A stretch of 64,000 bases of DNA. It comes from Mnemiopsis leidyi. Lineage: Eukaryota; Ctenophora; Tentaculata; Lobata; Bolinopsidae. Position numbers and translations under genes: made by a program. The stretch lies in assembly GCA_000226015.1 (NCBI GenBank), contig JH152694.1, forward strand, positions 2,058 to 66,057, written 5' to 3'. The notes under the pieces are model-generated. The model was not told the DNA's origin and did not search any database. It worked only from the letters and a program-made list of their open reading frames with translations. Below, in pieces: positions 40,804 to 54,700 of this stretch (within the stretch, counting starts at the first letter, position 1; each line of letters starts with the position of its first letter).

Positions 40804-41954
40804 GCCAAAAACATCAGATTGTATTTGGTTTGTTTGTCAATTGTTCCAGCAGTGTGCTGCCGGATGCAGCCTGTGAAGATTCCTGCTCTTTGAACATGGC
40901 CCCATACCTGAGGCCAAGAATAATATAGTAATAGTAATATGAACAAAAACTCTGCATCAAAGAATGCATGATGGTTGTGTTAATGTCCCTAGAACCTCAG
41001 AGTAGGTTGAGGGCCAGGCATTGACACCTGTAACCATTAATATAAACCTCTATTTAGAATTTAGTACTATCCAGGATGAATAAATGTATGAAAAGAAAAA
41101 TTATCTTCATTAATTTACTTTAATAACGTACTAGTGTTTCAACTTACAATGCAGAAAATCAATTAAGACTGATTTGATATTTATCACAGTACACAAAATG
41201 GTAAATTGGATAACTTGCGGAGAGCTTTCCAAAACATTTTAGGAGTGTCACATTAGAAATAAACCGGTTTTTAAACATTCATATAAAATGTAAAAATTCA
41301 GCCCAAAGATAGGGAAACGAAATAAATTTGCCTATTTAAAAATCTTGTTATCATTTCAGAGCAATTCTTATTTAAAATATTACATATCAATGCAGCATTT
41401 TCCCTAAATAAATAATTCTAAAAAGCATTCAGTTTATAGGTTAAAATTATAAAATTTCAATTAAAACACCGACTCATAGACTATAAAAATAAGACAGAGA
41501 TCTGTTTGAAACTAAAGACTTTATGTAGTATCTCATTAAATTGAGATCCAACTCGTTCCAACTCAATCACTCTGTGCATTTACATAGTTTTCTTCTCCCC
41601 CAATGGGTTAGGTACATACTCTTGATTACATTAAAAATCGCAAAATGTGGTTAGTAAAAATACTCATTTAATATGAAATTTTCATACTTCATACTTGTCG
41701 ATAGAATTTGTTGTGCTAAAATTTTGAAAACCTATAAACCTTGCTTTTGAACCTCAATCTATGTTGCTCAGTCTGTGTTGCTTGGAGGGAAGGGCAGAAA
41801 TGGGCACGCAACGTCCAGTTATATTATTATTATATAAACCTTGTTAGTTCAATCACTGAACGTATGCTTGAATCAGACCAGGGTTTTTATCACTATGTTG
41901 CAAATAAGATTTAAAAAGCTGATTAGATGAAATCTCAAGCAGTTACTACAGAAA
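40804..41954. other. Intergenic DNA, nothing recognised
   Basis: AT-rich sequence with no ORF of note, between the gapped MITE and the GC-rich composite repeat. It lies in the head-to-head region between the giant minus-strand gene (start 39,664) and the plus-strand coiled-coil gene (start 45,748). Confidence 0.4.
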
Positions 41955-43140
41955 GCTATACACTATAGCAACGAGATTATATCCGTCTACCGTTCAATTG
42001 TTCTATATAACGAAACGATAGCTTTGTTGACTGCGAGAGTCGGGTATTCCACCGCGCGACAAGTCTTCGCTTGAAAACCTCAGTCTTTATTGCTCCAAGT
42101 CGATTAGAGGAGATTTAGATCTCGCTGCGCCGCTGCGGCTGATATTTTCACGGCTGCAGGCGTGACAACGTAAACAGCAAAGCTTTGAGCCGCGCGCGAG
42201 TCGTAAGTAACAATTCGATAAAGTGCCCAGTAATTTAGCCTTATTCTTCTTAACTTTCACTTAACCAAGTGTTGACGAGATTATATCGGTCTAACGTGAT
42301 CAGTCGGGTATCGCCGCGACAAAACCAGGTGCTTACGCCGCGCTTAAAAGGGCTCTGAGGTTAGGGCAACTTGTTTTAATTTTGTGCTGAGTCTCGCACA
42401 AGGATTGCTTTAACCAAAGCTCTTTTGCGCGCGTCGCTGAAATTCTAGCTGCGTAGCAGCTGCCATGCCGCGCGCGGCATAAACACCTGGTTAGGTGAAC
42501 ACATCACACATGAATTGTGGATATACGTGTTCAGCTCAAATTTACCTAACCCGGTGCTTACGCCGCGCGTGCAAAAGAGCTTTGGTTAAAGCAAGTGTTC
42601 AGCAACCTTCTGTGACGCACGCGACCCGCGCCGCGCGCATGCGCAGGTAACTAAATATTCAAAATGGTGCACGTGCCCTGTCGGGACGCACAAAGCTTAG
42701 TGTGAGCTTTTCGTGTCTGTCCTAATTTCGCGTATAAGATCGGATCGCACTGGGATTTGCGTTGTTGTGAAGGTGTTTAACAAACGTCGATGGTGCAGTG
42801 CGTTATCCATGCCACATAATTGGGTGATTATGCACACGTAATTTAAAATAAGTTAAATTGTAGGTTGATAACCTACTGCCGCGGCTTGACGAAATGATAT
42901 TCGTCTAACTTTCTCGCCAGGAGAGCAGAAAACTGCGAGCCGCGAACGAGTCGGGTAAAACCTTGACGAGATGATATCCGTCTAACGTTCTAACGAGGAG
43001 AGCAGAAAACTGCGAGCCGCGCGCGGGTCGGGTAACACCTCGACAAGTAAAACCTTGACAAGCCGCGGCCATCACGCGCTCTTACGCATTTCCGGCCTGG
43101 CGACGCGCATCACCCGTTAAAAGTTAAGTTGCTGCTGTCA
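41955..43140. repeat. Second copy region of the GC-rich composite repeat
   Basis: Shares with 16,363-18,150 the phrases GACGAGATGATATCCGTC, GGAGAGCAGAAAACTGCG, GGTGCTTACGCCGCGC and CATCACGCGCTCTTACGC. It contains several internal direct and inverted copies, for example GGTGCTTACGCCGCGC near 42,335 and 42,553. GC-rich islands alternate with ordinary AT-rich DNA. No transposase frame was seen. Confidence 0.65.
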
Positions 43141-43639
43141 AACATCAAAACTAAGGTTTGTAGATATTTTTGGCCATGTCTATATATTATATTTGCGAAA
43201 CCAGTATAGCTCATATGTATGCGCGCGGCTCCAAATCTGTCAGCTCGCTCACACAGGAAATCTGATGTATCTGTTTTAAAATGTATTTTTCTTTGACTGC
43301 TCCGAGTCAGGAACCAGACTTTTTGCTTTTATTTACATGACAATTTATTTACTTAATTACCATGATTCCGTTTATAAAGTTGTAAATAAAAATGCCTATT
43401 TTGAAATTTCCCTTGCAAAAGTATGGTCCATCATTAGCACAGATATAGGATTGTATTTTTGTATTTGAAGCTAGTTGGCACCAAGTACAGGCCGTGCTTA
43501 ACTTAACTTAAGTTGTTCTGTGGCAAACCCCAGTTTAATGAATGCAAAAATAAGATATAATGTCCCTTAGGTCACACTTACTGATTCATATGTCATATAA
43601 AGTATTGTGTAATCATTTAAACAACATATTATAACAGGC

Positions 43640-44200
43640 TAATGAGAGTGGCCGCAATAACACTGAACAGCACGTCTTCCAGCCATGCAAAACTCAAAAC
43701 TGTGGTCATAAAATCACTCTTGCCACTCGATTTTACAGTCCCAGTAATGCAGCCTTTTTGGCTGCCCCTATTTCAATAATCTTTGAAGCAAAACTTTTTT
43801 GGTACAAGCTCTTCTTCTGATCAATCTTAAATCTAGTCTCAAAAAGAGTGACCTAGCTTCTTGGCTTAGCCTTTGCTAAGAACTTCATAAACTCTTCTTG
43901 TGGTGATAAGAGGGACTTTTACCAAACGCCTGTTCTTCTTCTTTCTAACTTTACCAACCCCAATGTCTTAAAAAATTTCCTGATCAAGTGATAGAGGATT
44001 CATGTTTACTCTCCTCAAGACCGATGATAATGACATACCTGCTCCTGTACTACTCCTGACTTAACAACCTTTCTCGGGGTTACATCACGTTTTAAGTGGG
44101 AATATCTTTTGCTGAGAGAACTCTTTCTCACCCTGTATTCCCCCTTATCTATCAATAGTGAATATACATTTTTTCAAATTCTTTTTTCTTTTACTTCTCT
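43640..44200 (-). pseudogene. Decayed coding relic of unknown family
   Basis: On the minus strand short protein-like stretches follow one another in the expected order although no long frame survives: DIGVGKVRKKKNRRLVKVP, then SPQEEFMKFLAKAKPRS, then SFASKIIEIGAAKKAALLG, then GKSDFMTTVLSFAWLEDV. Their composition is typical of coding DNA. I do not recognise the source. It could be a retrocopy of a host gene or part of a transposon protein. A hAT-type MITE has inserted next to it at 44,234. Confidence 0.35.
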
Positions 44201-44233
44201 TCACCAGAACACTTTTAAGAACTCTTACCACTT

Positions 44234-44504
44234 CAGTGGCGTAACGTAGTAGGTCTAGCCAATATAGCGCCCCTTGCAATGAAAATGCGCCCCTAATTGG
44301 TGCCCCTGGTATAAGGGCTTACTTGAAGCAATTTGTGAAGAAATGGCCAAAAATCTAAATAAATAGTGAAGTTATTACACCAAACACGCGATTTTGCTAG
44401 ATAATTTGGCAAAATTGTCCCATATTTTTTATGACGATTTGGCGCCCCCTGATGACGGCACCCCCCGGCGTAGCCGGGGTGGCCGGGGCATCATTACGCC
44501 GCTG
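44234..44504 (+). mobile_element. hAT-type MITE with perfect 8-bp target duplication
   Basis: The ends CAGTGGCGTAACG and CATTACGCCGCTG are inverted repeats. The element is flanked on both sides by TACCACTT (44,226-44,233 and 44,505-44,512), an intact 8-bp duplication, as produced by hAT transposases. The 271-bp body is non-coding and has a GC-rich hairpin-like stretch (CCCCGGCGTAGCCGGGG) near its right end. The intact duplication suggests a fairly recent insertion. Confidence 0.9.
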
Positions 44505-44705
44505 TACCACTTTTCACCAGAAGGCAGAATTTTCCAAGTTGCCAATTACATGCATGAAAGCACATCACGCATGCTTAAGCTTCCTGGTTCAATTAAAGCA
44601 ATGCTTAGTGTTATTAACAGACTGTCTAATCTTGATCCTTTCCTACTATTTAGCAATTGATATACAAAGATATCCATGTTAACAAGCGTCATCATAGCCT
44701 CAAGA

Positions 44706-44970
44706 CAGCGGCATAACGATGCCCCGGCAGCCCCGGCTATGCCGGTGCGCTGTCATAAGGGGTCGCCAAATCTTGATAAAAATATGGAACAATTTTGCAA
44801 GATTAACTGCACGACTAGCAAAATCATGGATTTGGTTTAATAACTTCACTATTTAATTAGATTTTCCGGCAATATTTTCACAAATTGCTCCCAGTATGCC
44901 CGTTCACCAGGGGCCCCTTTTTACCGCCGAGGGGCGACATATTGGCTAGACCAACAAAGTTAGGCCCCTG
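44706..44970 (-). mobile_element. Second hAT-type MITE, inverted, with perfect 8-bp target duplication
   Basis: Same family as 44,234-44,504 in opposite orientation, with ends CAGCGGCATAACG and a diverged AGTTAGGCCCCTG. It is flanked by CCTCAAGA at 44,698-44,705 and 44,971-44,978, an exact 8-bp duplication. 265 bp, non-coding. Confidence 0.9.
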
Positions 44971-44978
44971 CCTCAAGA

Positions 44979-45747
44979 AAAATTTGTGGACAATTTTAAT
45001 GACAGGGTTAGCTTTATTTTGTCAATGTCTTCTAAAGGGGTACTTTTGGGTGAGATGACTCCTCAACATTAAAAAAGTAAGGACTGCAAATTGCAAATGT
45101 GAGCTGTCTGGTTTCCAAATGTCTAAGGTGTACTGTCTTCTTTTAGTTCCATACGTAATGCAGAATAAGTCCTTAATTTTGCAATGATTGTCAATTAGAC
45201 CAAAGGTTTTCCACAATAAGAATTGTTCACAGTACGTGTCCATGGCAAATAAGTTTCCTTATTTTGTGAAAGGACTTTAAGCCAGTACAGAACTGACTGT
45301 TCTTCTAATTGTTTAAGATGGTTAATGCTTTCCAGTATCAAGACAAGGTGATAACTGTCGCCATTACCTGAATGACCTGGGTACAAAATGACATATTTAT
45401 AACCAGACAACCTTATCATAATACAGGACTGCCGACTCAACTCTATTTTGGTAGTTGGCTCTAGTTTGTTTTTCTCTGCAACCTATATTCAGATGATTTT
45501 GGCAGCAGACATGTCCTTTTATTTGTGACATCAGTATATGACTATAGAATATTTAGTTTTTATATAAAATGGCTTTATTATAACTTCTTATGCAAGAGCT
45601 TCCCCAATTAGAGTTCTACAATTTTTCCAAAAAAATTTTCAGTTCCAAAGAAATTGTCACATTTTTAATGCTTTCACATTACTCAAGACATCCTCTGTAG
45701 TTATGATATTGTGAGAGGGACTGGTCAATAGAGTAATCCTACCAAAA
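44979..45747. other. Upstream region of the plus-strand coiled-coil gene
   Basis: AT-rich, no ORF of note. The sequence shortly before 45,748 presumably holds the promoter and 5' untranslated region; no clear core element was identified. Confidence 0.4.
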
Positions 45748-48700
45748 ATGGCTGACTACGACTATGATGTAAGAACAAAGCTCCGTTACGAGACGCCAAC
45801 TTCAAAAGGACGCCCATCCTCCAGAAGGTTTTAATTTTTTGTTTGTTAATACGAAAAATTAAAGTTATGGTAATCATTAACCCCAGATTTGGTATTAAAG
45901 GTTTCATAGTATTACCGTATTCCTATCACCCTCAGGTACCAGAAATCCACCACTCCATATCGACTTAAAAGTGCTGAAAAGTATCTGAACAACATTAGTA
46001 GCAACACCAACGATGATAAGTCTGATATTGAACGATACAGCAGAAGCTCTTCTCCCTTATTTCTCCGTGAGCAAATGAAGGTGGGAAATTTTTATCAACT
46101 TAATTTTCAAATTTTGTTGTAGTTACAGGAATTAATAGTAAGGAACATTTTCTTTATCCTCTAACTGCGAATGTTTAGTGAACAGAGAAAACAGGAATTT
46201 TGTCCGGTGTCGATGCAACAATGTGACAACATTATGACAACATTGAGACCACAATATGACAACGTTATGACAACATTAAGACCACATTATGTAATCATAA
46301 TGTTGTCATTTTGTTGCATCACCATCGGAAAAAATTGCCGGGAAAACTATCTTGCCTTTTAAGAAATTAATTCGATACAAATCATCTTCAGTCCAAATAA
46401 ATCTGTTGTATGTAGTGTTGAAATCGTATGGAACAGGAATTCTTTGGTCAATCAGAATGTAGCAGCGAATTTGAAATTAACTCTTCTCAGGCCGAGACTC
46501 AAATTCGTGCTGAACGAGATGCAGACCTCAAAAACCTGAGACGATCAGTCTCTCCAAAAGGACGAAAGTCTCCGAGCTCCAAGTCCCCCAGATCCCGATC
46601 GACTTCTCCCATTCCACTGAGGTATCCCAGTTACTCGGCTACTTCAACTGCTACACCATATGAGGAGTACAGATCTGCAATCAGTAGTCTGAGGAACCTA
46701 AGAGATAATCCTACTTATCTGCGCACTACCTCACCACCTGCAAAAGGAGGAGCTGATGATATCAACTTGAGCTCTGGGAAACTAGGTACGTTTTTCTCAA
46801 GAAGTTTTCTTTTTTGTGCAATGTGTATTTTATCGATCCATTTAAATTACTGTCGGCAAGAATCTTTGATGTTTACTTTAAAGTGATTTCCAATTTGTGA
46901 TTTCCAAATTTTCAGGGACGATAGTTGACAGTGGAGTAAGTCTGAGTAACAGCCACAAGTATGCTGAAATCGAGAACACGATAAATTACAACACTTCGAC
47001 CAGCATTAACAAGTCTCCTCTAGGTAGGTTAATTAATTTGACTTCTTCACATGCTCAAATCGTAAAATCTCATCTACAAAATGTAGCACATAGTAGCACA
47101 TTGTGACAGACAACAAGACAATCCAGGAGAGGAAGTGCAGCGATATTGGCGAGATGTCAAACCCTGCCACCCGACCCACTGTCGTTGCTATCCAGGGTGC
47201 CACCTGCGCCCCCGACCCTTGCCACCTGAATCGTAATCCATACCCTTTCTCGGCGCCTCATTTGTCAGTTTGAAAGTGCCGGGAACTTATCGCTTTCCTT
47301 GTGTGCATGTGTTTTGTAGTTTAGTTTGACGTGTTGTTAAGTCAAGATGCCTAGTGCGAGTGACAGTTTGCTTGCAGAGCTGGACCCAGCTATACAGGGT
47401 GACATCATCATGAGGAAGTATCGCTCCATGCCATGGCCAGTTTTAAGAACAGCTGATTTTCGTCCTACTTCACCGAACTTTGGTCAAAGTCTAAGCTCCA
47501 CAGCGGTAGACGCTCCTAAACCGAAACAGCTAACCTTCAGCGATGAAACAACGTTCAGACCTATATCCCCGATCAGACGCTCACCCAGGTCTAGTCCCAC
47601 GGAACGGTCCACAAGTCCCACTAGATTGAACTACTCCTCTTATCGTCCCAACAAGCACACTCTGTCTCCCTCCCGGAGTAGCAATGCAGGCAGACTTAGT
47701 CCGTCCCGTAACCAGACGTCCCCCGGTCGGCTTAGTCCCGAAGTTTCCGCCATCAGTCAGAGAATATTCCAGAGTATAGACGAGATCAGGAAGGAGATCC
47801 AGCTGAGTTCGGACGAAGCCAAGACAGGACGATACAAACACCGGGCTGAACGAGACGGTTCTCCCAGCAAGTACAGAGACACGTCCCCACCCAGACCTAT
47901 CAGAGCGTTGTCTCCCTCCTCGATCCTCAAATCAGAAGCGTCCCCCAGTACCAGGGCGTTCAGACAGGACCTGTCTCTTGCCGCCTCTAGGAACCCCCGT
48001 CGTCAACCCCGAGCTGAGATCTCCCGTATCGTGGCCGACGCGTCAGAGTCAGATAATCCTCGGAGAAGAGTCGAGTTTAGTGACAGTCCCACAAGAAGTT
48101 CAAGTAAACGTGTAGCCAGTCCTGTCGGGTTGGACGGAAGTGGTTATCGTCCCTCTCCCACCATCGCTAGTGGTCTGGCGGTTAAAGCCAAACCTAGGAC
48201 TACAGAACCCGATAACACTGTCGACGATTTTATTGAAGGTTTAACTAATAGAGATTTCTTTATTGATAGCTGACTAAAACTACTATTTCATATCCAAGAC
48301 CCCATAACATTGGATAACAATGCATAACATTGCCATTGGACGATCCATAACAAAATCTTCCCAGGTTCCCTGAAATCGCCGACCTGGCACAAGATGGAGA
48401 AGGAAGGGTTACAGGATGCGGTGGAGGAGAGTGAACAGCGGAGGATGCTCCTGGTCAACCGGTTAAAGGATGCTCAAGATACTTTAAAGGTAGGATTAAC
48501 TGTGTGAATGTTCTGTGGAACATTGATATTGGGATGCATGACTATTAACTTGGCAGTCGATGTAGAGATGAACAATTGCCTGTTCTGGCTGATCAGAATA
48601 TCATGTTTAATTGAAAAGGAGATACTTGGACTTGCTGAGTTATCCGGTTTTGTTGCTTCAACCCTGCAACACAACCGGCTAGCTTTTCATGCACTTAAAT

Positions 48701-51700
48701 GTTTAATTTTGATCCATTTCGCCACGCCTCAATTTAAGAATCAAACAACAAATTTCACTTATCGTTTGTTAAAATTTTACTTGAAAATAGGCCTAGATTT
48801 GCAACCTTGCAAACAAGCGGTAAGCTTGATGGATTTTGCAGCCGGAAAATGTGTTGTCATGACAACGAGAACTCTTGGTAAAGTGATAAATTAACTTCAA
48901 TAGGAGAAAGATCGATCTCTGGTCACGTGACTGCATTAGGACATACCCACAAGTAAATCTGGCGTCCTCCCAGCTCCAAAATTCCATTGAAACATTTAGA
49001 ATCGGAGTATCAATATCTATGGAAACGTTCGTTGGACATTTTTTTGATAAACTCCCTTGTAACAGGACCCGTTAAGATAAGACCCGGTTGCCCTGGCAAC
49101 CAAACATCGATTACCAAAACATCGATTAATTGTTAACCGCCGCAAAGCACAGTAGACAAATTATCACAACCCGGAGGTTCCTGTCCCTTTAATGCCATAA
49201 TGTAAGGTGCGACAAAGTGGCAAACTAAAACATGTTTCACTGAGCTTTATTTCCAGTTACAAGCAAGCACGATCACAAGCTTAAAGAGTGAGAAAGAACG
49301 GTACAAGAGCGAACTTGAAAGTCTGAACTTTTCAAAAGAGGTGGGTAAAGGCTTCAAGCTTTTAAAGCAATCTTAAAAATAATTACGAAATCGAATCTTT
49401 TTTCGTGGCCGATAAGTTCTATCTATCATGAATGAACCTACATCATAGTAGTATTGCCATAGTTAATCCTAGAAATCTGAACAGTTTCTGTACTCTAACG
49501 TTTGGACCGTGCCTCGTTCTTAAAACTAAGAAAATACTTCACGCAGCCTAATTAGAAGGTTGAGATAGGATTATTTTGACGATTGCTAATTTTTTAGGAG
49601 AGTTACAATGAAAAGAGAAACTTGACGACCCGTATCAAGCTCATGAAGAGCAAGTAAGTGTTTTATACTGATCAAGTTTAGTTAACATTAATGCTACATT
49701 TAACTTTTGTTTATCATGCACAAGCAAATACTCATGGCATTAAAGTAAAATCAATTTATAAGGATTCTGGAATCCGGATATAAGTTAATGCATTGTCATT
49801 GTACAATGGAATTTAGATATCTTTGTTAAGTAGGTTGAATGTTTAAGGAAATACAATACCTGTAGAAGAGTGGAGCTGGGAAGAATATCAAGGATCTTTG
49901 ATATCATAGCTGTAAGGATTTCTACAGGCTGGGGTCATATCTGGGGGGAAGGAAGGGTAAACAATATTTAGGATATTAAGTTGAACATACTTGGTAGACA
50001 AGTAGGGAGTGAAGAGAAAATATCTCCCACACAAAATACAGTTTCCGAACCCTCCGATCTATATCCAGATACACATGAGACAGTTAGTGTATCTCCGTAG
50101 GTTGCTGGCAGGACTGGGCTACTCAATATCCGCATCATCTTTATATCTAACGGTAAACTGGGACAATCTAAAGAATTTAGCGATGTTAGATTATCGCTGG
50201 TACTTCTTCTTATTGGGATATGTGTAGGCACGTTTTAAAACCACCCAGTATATCAGCTGTCTGTAACAGCACATAAGTGTTATCACAAGTGTTATACCGT
50301 ACTTAATAGCACACAAGTATTATACCGTATAGCACATTGTGCTAAGCACAACGTATGCAGACGAATGCGAATGTATTCACATATTTACCTGCTAATTCGG
50401 ACCCATAAACTTCAATTTCAGCGATGTTGTGTCCTGAATAACTTAAAATGTCCCGGTCCGTAAGATACAACGTGTCCCCCACTCTTCCGTTACAGTCTAG
50501 AAAGTAGGTCCGACCTTCTACAGTATACGGATCTCCAGGATTACGTTCTGAATATTTCGCTATTAATATTTGTCCAGCTTTAATGCGGCAAAGCTTGAAT
50601 TGGATAGTATCCATAAAAGTTAATATGTAGTTTTGGAGGTAAAATTTTCAGCCAAAACTAAACATCTTTAACCTGTGATTATACTGCCAAGACGATCAAT
50701 GACATCAACAACCGAAAGGACTACAGAACAGCAGTCCAATTCATTACAGGCCACTGTGGCCTTAACAAATACCTCTTCAACATGAGGAAATCTGACATCA
50801 AGGAATGTCCGCTCTGCGGACACCATTCACCAAGAGGAAACAGTGTCACATTTTCTCGGTCAGTGCCCTGCCACTACTTAACTTAGAGGACATTACTTCA
50901 ACGAGTACTACATCTCTATCAATGACATCTTCGATTACATCCATATCACAACCATTATCAAATTTACCAACAAAACCAAAAGGTTACTCGACCCCGAGAA
51001 CATCGACAACACAGGAGTTACTTAGCTTTAGCCCTTTTCTTCCCCTCTGTTATCTTTTGGTATAGGCTCTCACATCTGTCTCCCTTGTAAACTTTTACCT
51101 TCCCCCCTTTTACCCACCCCTCTCATATCTCCCCGTACTCCCCCTCCCTCATTCCCCCTCACTCCCCCCTCACCCTAGAGACAGGCTAAACTCCTTTTGG
51201 CTTTACCCTCTTGTGGGCCTAACTTACAGACCCAGTCTCTCTTGAAAAAAGAAAAAAAAAGTTGTTAAGCTTTAATACGGCAAAGCTTGAATTGGATAGT
51301 ATCCATGTAAGTTAATATGTAGTTTTGAAGGTAAAATGCCAAAACTGAACATCTTTAACCTGTAATTATACCGCAGCTGGCCATCTCAATCACTTCCCTC
51401 CCCGAAGAGTACACTCCCACTTCTGTGTTTACCATTCTGTTACCGAACGACTCTTTTTCTCTACTGACCATGACAACTTTCCCAACACGGTACGCTTCTG
51501 AGAGAAACAGTTTGAGGAAGTTTCCGGTCTCTGCCTGATCCAGTACAGCGTACCAAGTGTTGTAGTGTCCGTCGTGTGCCTTGTCCGGTGTGTAGGAGCC
51601 GTGATGGTTGAAGGATTCCGATCTCTCTATTGTCAACCGACCGTCCGAAATAGCTGAAATATTTCACGTGTTTATGCGATCTATCACAACATTATAATCG

Positions 51701-54700
51701 GCTTTAATTCAATCAACAAATTTTATTGTTGGACAACATTAAAATGGCCACTGACCCGTCTCCTCATAAAAAAACCTCACGCCTAGGTCCCTCGACTTAA
51801 AAAGGCTCCATTCTATGCTCAAAGGCTCCATTCTATGCTCAAAGTGTTGATTATTAGTATTAAAGTATATAAATACAGATTGTATGAATACAGATTATTA
51901 AGTAATACTTAGCTAACAGACCATAAGACGAAGGTTTAAAGGTTAACAAGAAAACGTAGACGAAAATAAACAACGAAACTGTGACTACCTTCTTTATCTG
52001 TAACCATACCTTGCAGCGGGTGTAGTAATAGAATAATTTGAATCAATCTGATAACCCTAAAGATCCATAGATTCATGCTGAAATAGAATAAACATTAATG
52101 TAGTTTAAGCGAGGGACGCTAATTCTTCCCACTTTATAACCCCCTTTACTCCCTGCTTTATAGATTTGGGAATTTGCTAATGCCCTAAATATGCAAAGAC
52201 AGTAAAAAACTACATTTTTGCGCAGGTATCCTAGCGTAGCAAAAATTAAGCAAATGTTAAAGCTAACCAGATGTCGTATCGCTATGACGCTATGTTAAAA
52301 CAAGTAAATGGCTCACGAAAGCCGTACGACTTAATTGATATAATACTACACATCTACCTTGGTTTAATTCCCTTGTGCTTTATAACTTTGGCGCAACAAT
52401 ACTTCCCTTAATCTTTGCTAACACTCACGCCTACTACGTCCTATCATTTAACCTGTGCTGGCTATGAATATTGATTCCAGTAAACTTCACGTTGAAAGTG
52501 GTAATTAATATGGATGTCGTCAAAAACGTTTGTCACTTTTTATTGTCTGTTCACAGAGAAGGCTTTGTGACTGCGGAGGATTATTAGCATAACTGAGGGG
52601 TCAAGAGTAAGTTCTATCAATATTCAGGGGTAAGTTCTATCAATATTCAGGGGTAAGTTCTATCAATATTCAGGGGTAAGTTCTATCAATATTCAGGGGT
52701 CGTTTTGCACCCTTTGAAGTTTCTATTTTGCGGCTCAATACGGATCATGATCGATCGTGAAGCAGGTTTGCTCAATTTCCATAAAGACTAGAATTAGGAT
52801 TGTAAAACGATTCAAAGTTGTTGATGCAGATTTTACCGAATTACGAAACTCTTGCCTATCCACCACTAACGATGATGAATTAAGAAATAATGTGCAAATG
52901 AGCCTTGGCTGAATGACCCTAGGCATGTCTATTGTTATTATCCACAAGTTAAGATTGAGGGCGTAGATTGAGGGAAATGGGTTCTTGATTATATAAGTGA
53001 CATTTTGTTAGACTGTGTATTCTGATGTTTCAACAACGTAAAGAAAGTTGCCTTCAGTAGACGCGTAAATGAATAAAACTAGCAGTTGTCTAAAGGACAC
53101 TGCTTCGATACTGCTCGGGATGGTTATCATGACATGGTACTTATTCGATGGGAAGCATCAAGCAAGTGAATAAATGTTGATTACAACCAGGTGATTAATA
53201 TCATAATGGCTTGAGCTGTTCGGTGCATGACCGGTTTAACCATTGAAAAATGTTCAGTGGCATATTAATTGTGGTAAAAGTCAGATCCTGGAAACCATAA
53301 TACACATTATCATTATGAACTATAATTACCATTACATTAAAGTGCTAATTTTTATTACATTAAAGCGCTAAATTCATTCATCTATTCTCGATGAGGCAGA
53401 AACCTCAGAAACTCCTGGTCATTTGCTCATTGAAGGAGGGAAGAAAGAACTTTATGAGTTACTCACGGCGATAAGATTTCCAATTCAGCAATTTGTCAGG
53501 TGTCTTCATGGTCAGTTACTCGATTAAAACTATGTGATAAATGTCATTATAGCTTAAGCCTTAAGCTGTTCGGTATTTAAGCGGTTCAATCAGTAAAATC
53601 TTTTCGCTGCTTTTTAATTGAGTGAGATTCTGGATACCGTGAGACATGCTGTATGATTACAGTAAAACGCTCATTGGACGTCAAGATTCTTGGGAAAAAG
53701 GCGGGCATTTTGTCCATCATGTGACAGCAATTGACCAATAAGAAGCCAGATACGACCAATCAGTTTCGAGAGGCACTGTATCGTGATTGGAAACATTGCC
53801 GACTTCCCCCAACAATTTTGAGGTCCATTACGTGAATTATAGCTTAATCAGTTTGGCGCATGGTTTAACTTTCGAAACCGTCTAGTGATATATTAATTGT
53901 TCTATGATTGATATATTAGGATTCGGGATAAAACTGCATGCATTGTTGTTAAATAACAAACTCTTAATATCTTTGTTAAGTAGACTGAATGTTTAAGAAA
54001 ATAGAATAAAAGTGGCTTGGAATTCAGTTGGGAGTCGGGGAAAGTATCGAGGAACAGAAGGAGAAGATCTGATTTCAAGGAATTTTGATCTCCTAACTTT
54101 AAGGATTTCAAGGAGTTTGATCTCCCAGCTTTAAGGATTTCTACAGGCGGGATCATGTCTTGGGGTAGGGATAGATGATAACTGGGAAATTAAGTTGAAC
54201 ATACCTGGTAGACAAGTAGGGAGTGAAGAGAAGATATCTCCCACACAAAATACAGTTTTCGAACCCTCCGATCTATATCCAGATACACATGATACAGTAA
54301 GTGTATCTCCGTAAGTTGCTGGCATGACTGGGCTACTCAATATCCGCATCATCTGCATATCTAACGGTAAACTGGGACAATCTGAAGAATGTAGCGATGT
54401 TCTCCTTTTTACTTAAGCAAAGTACCGAATATTGAAAATCACGAAATAAAACTTAATATCAAACCTTTTAACCATTTATGAAGCGTTAAGTATTATGTAA
54501 GGCGTCTTGAACTTACGTTTTTCGACCATTCGATAATGTACCGATAATGTGCTTTCCAAGTCGCCTAAAATCCATCCTAGACTAAATTTCATTTCTGTGA
54601 TCTCCCCACTTAGAACAACTTTGTTCCAAAGATATATGTGATTCTCGGCACAGTTGGAGAAATCTCCGTACTTTTCATGGTTTGTTTCTACCAGCACATA

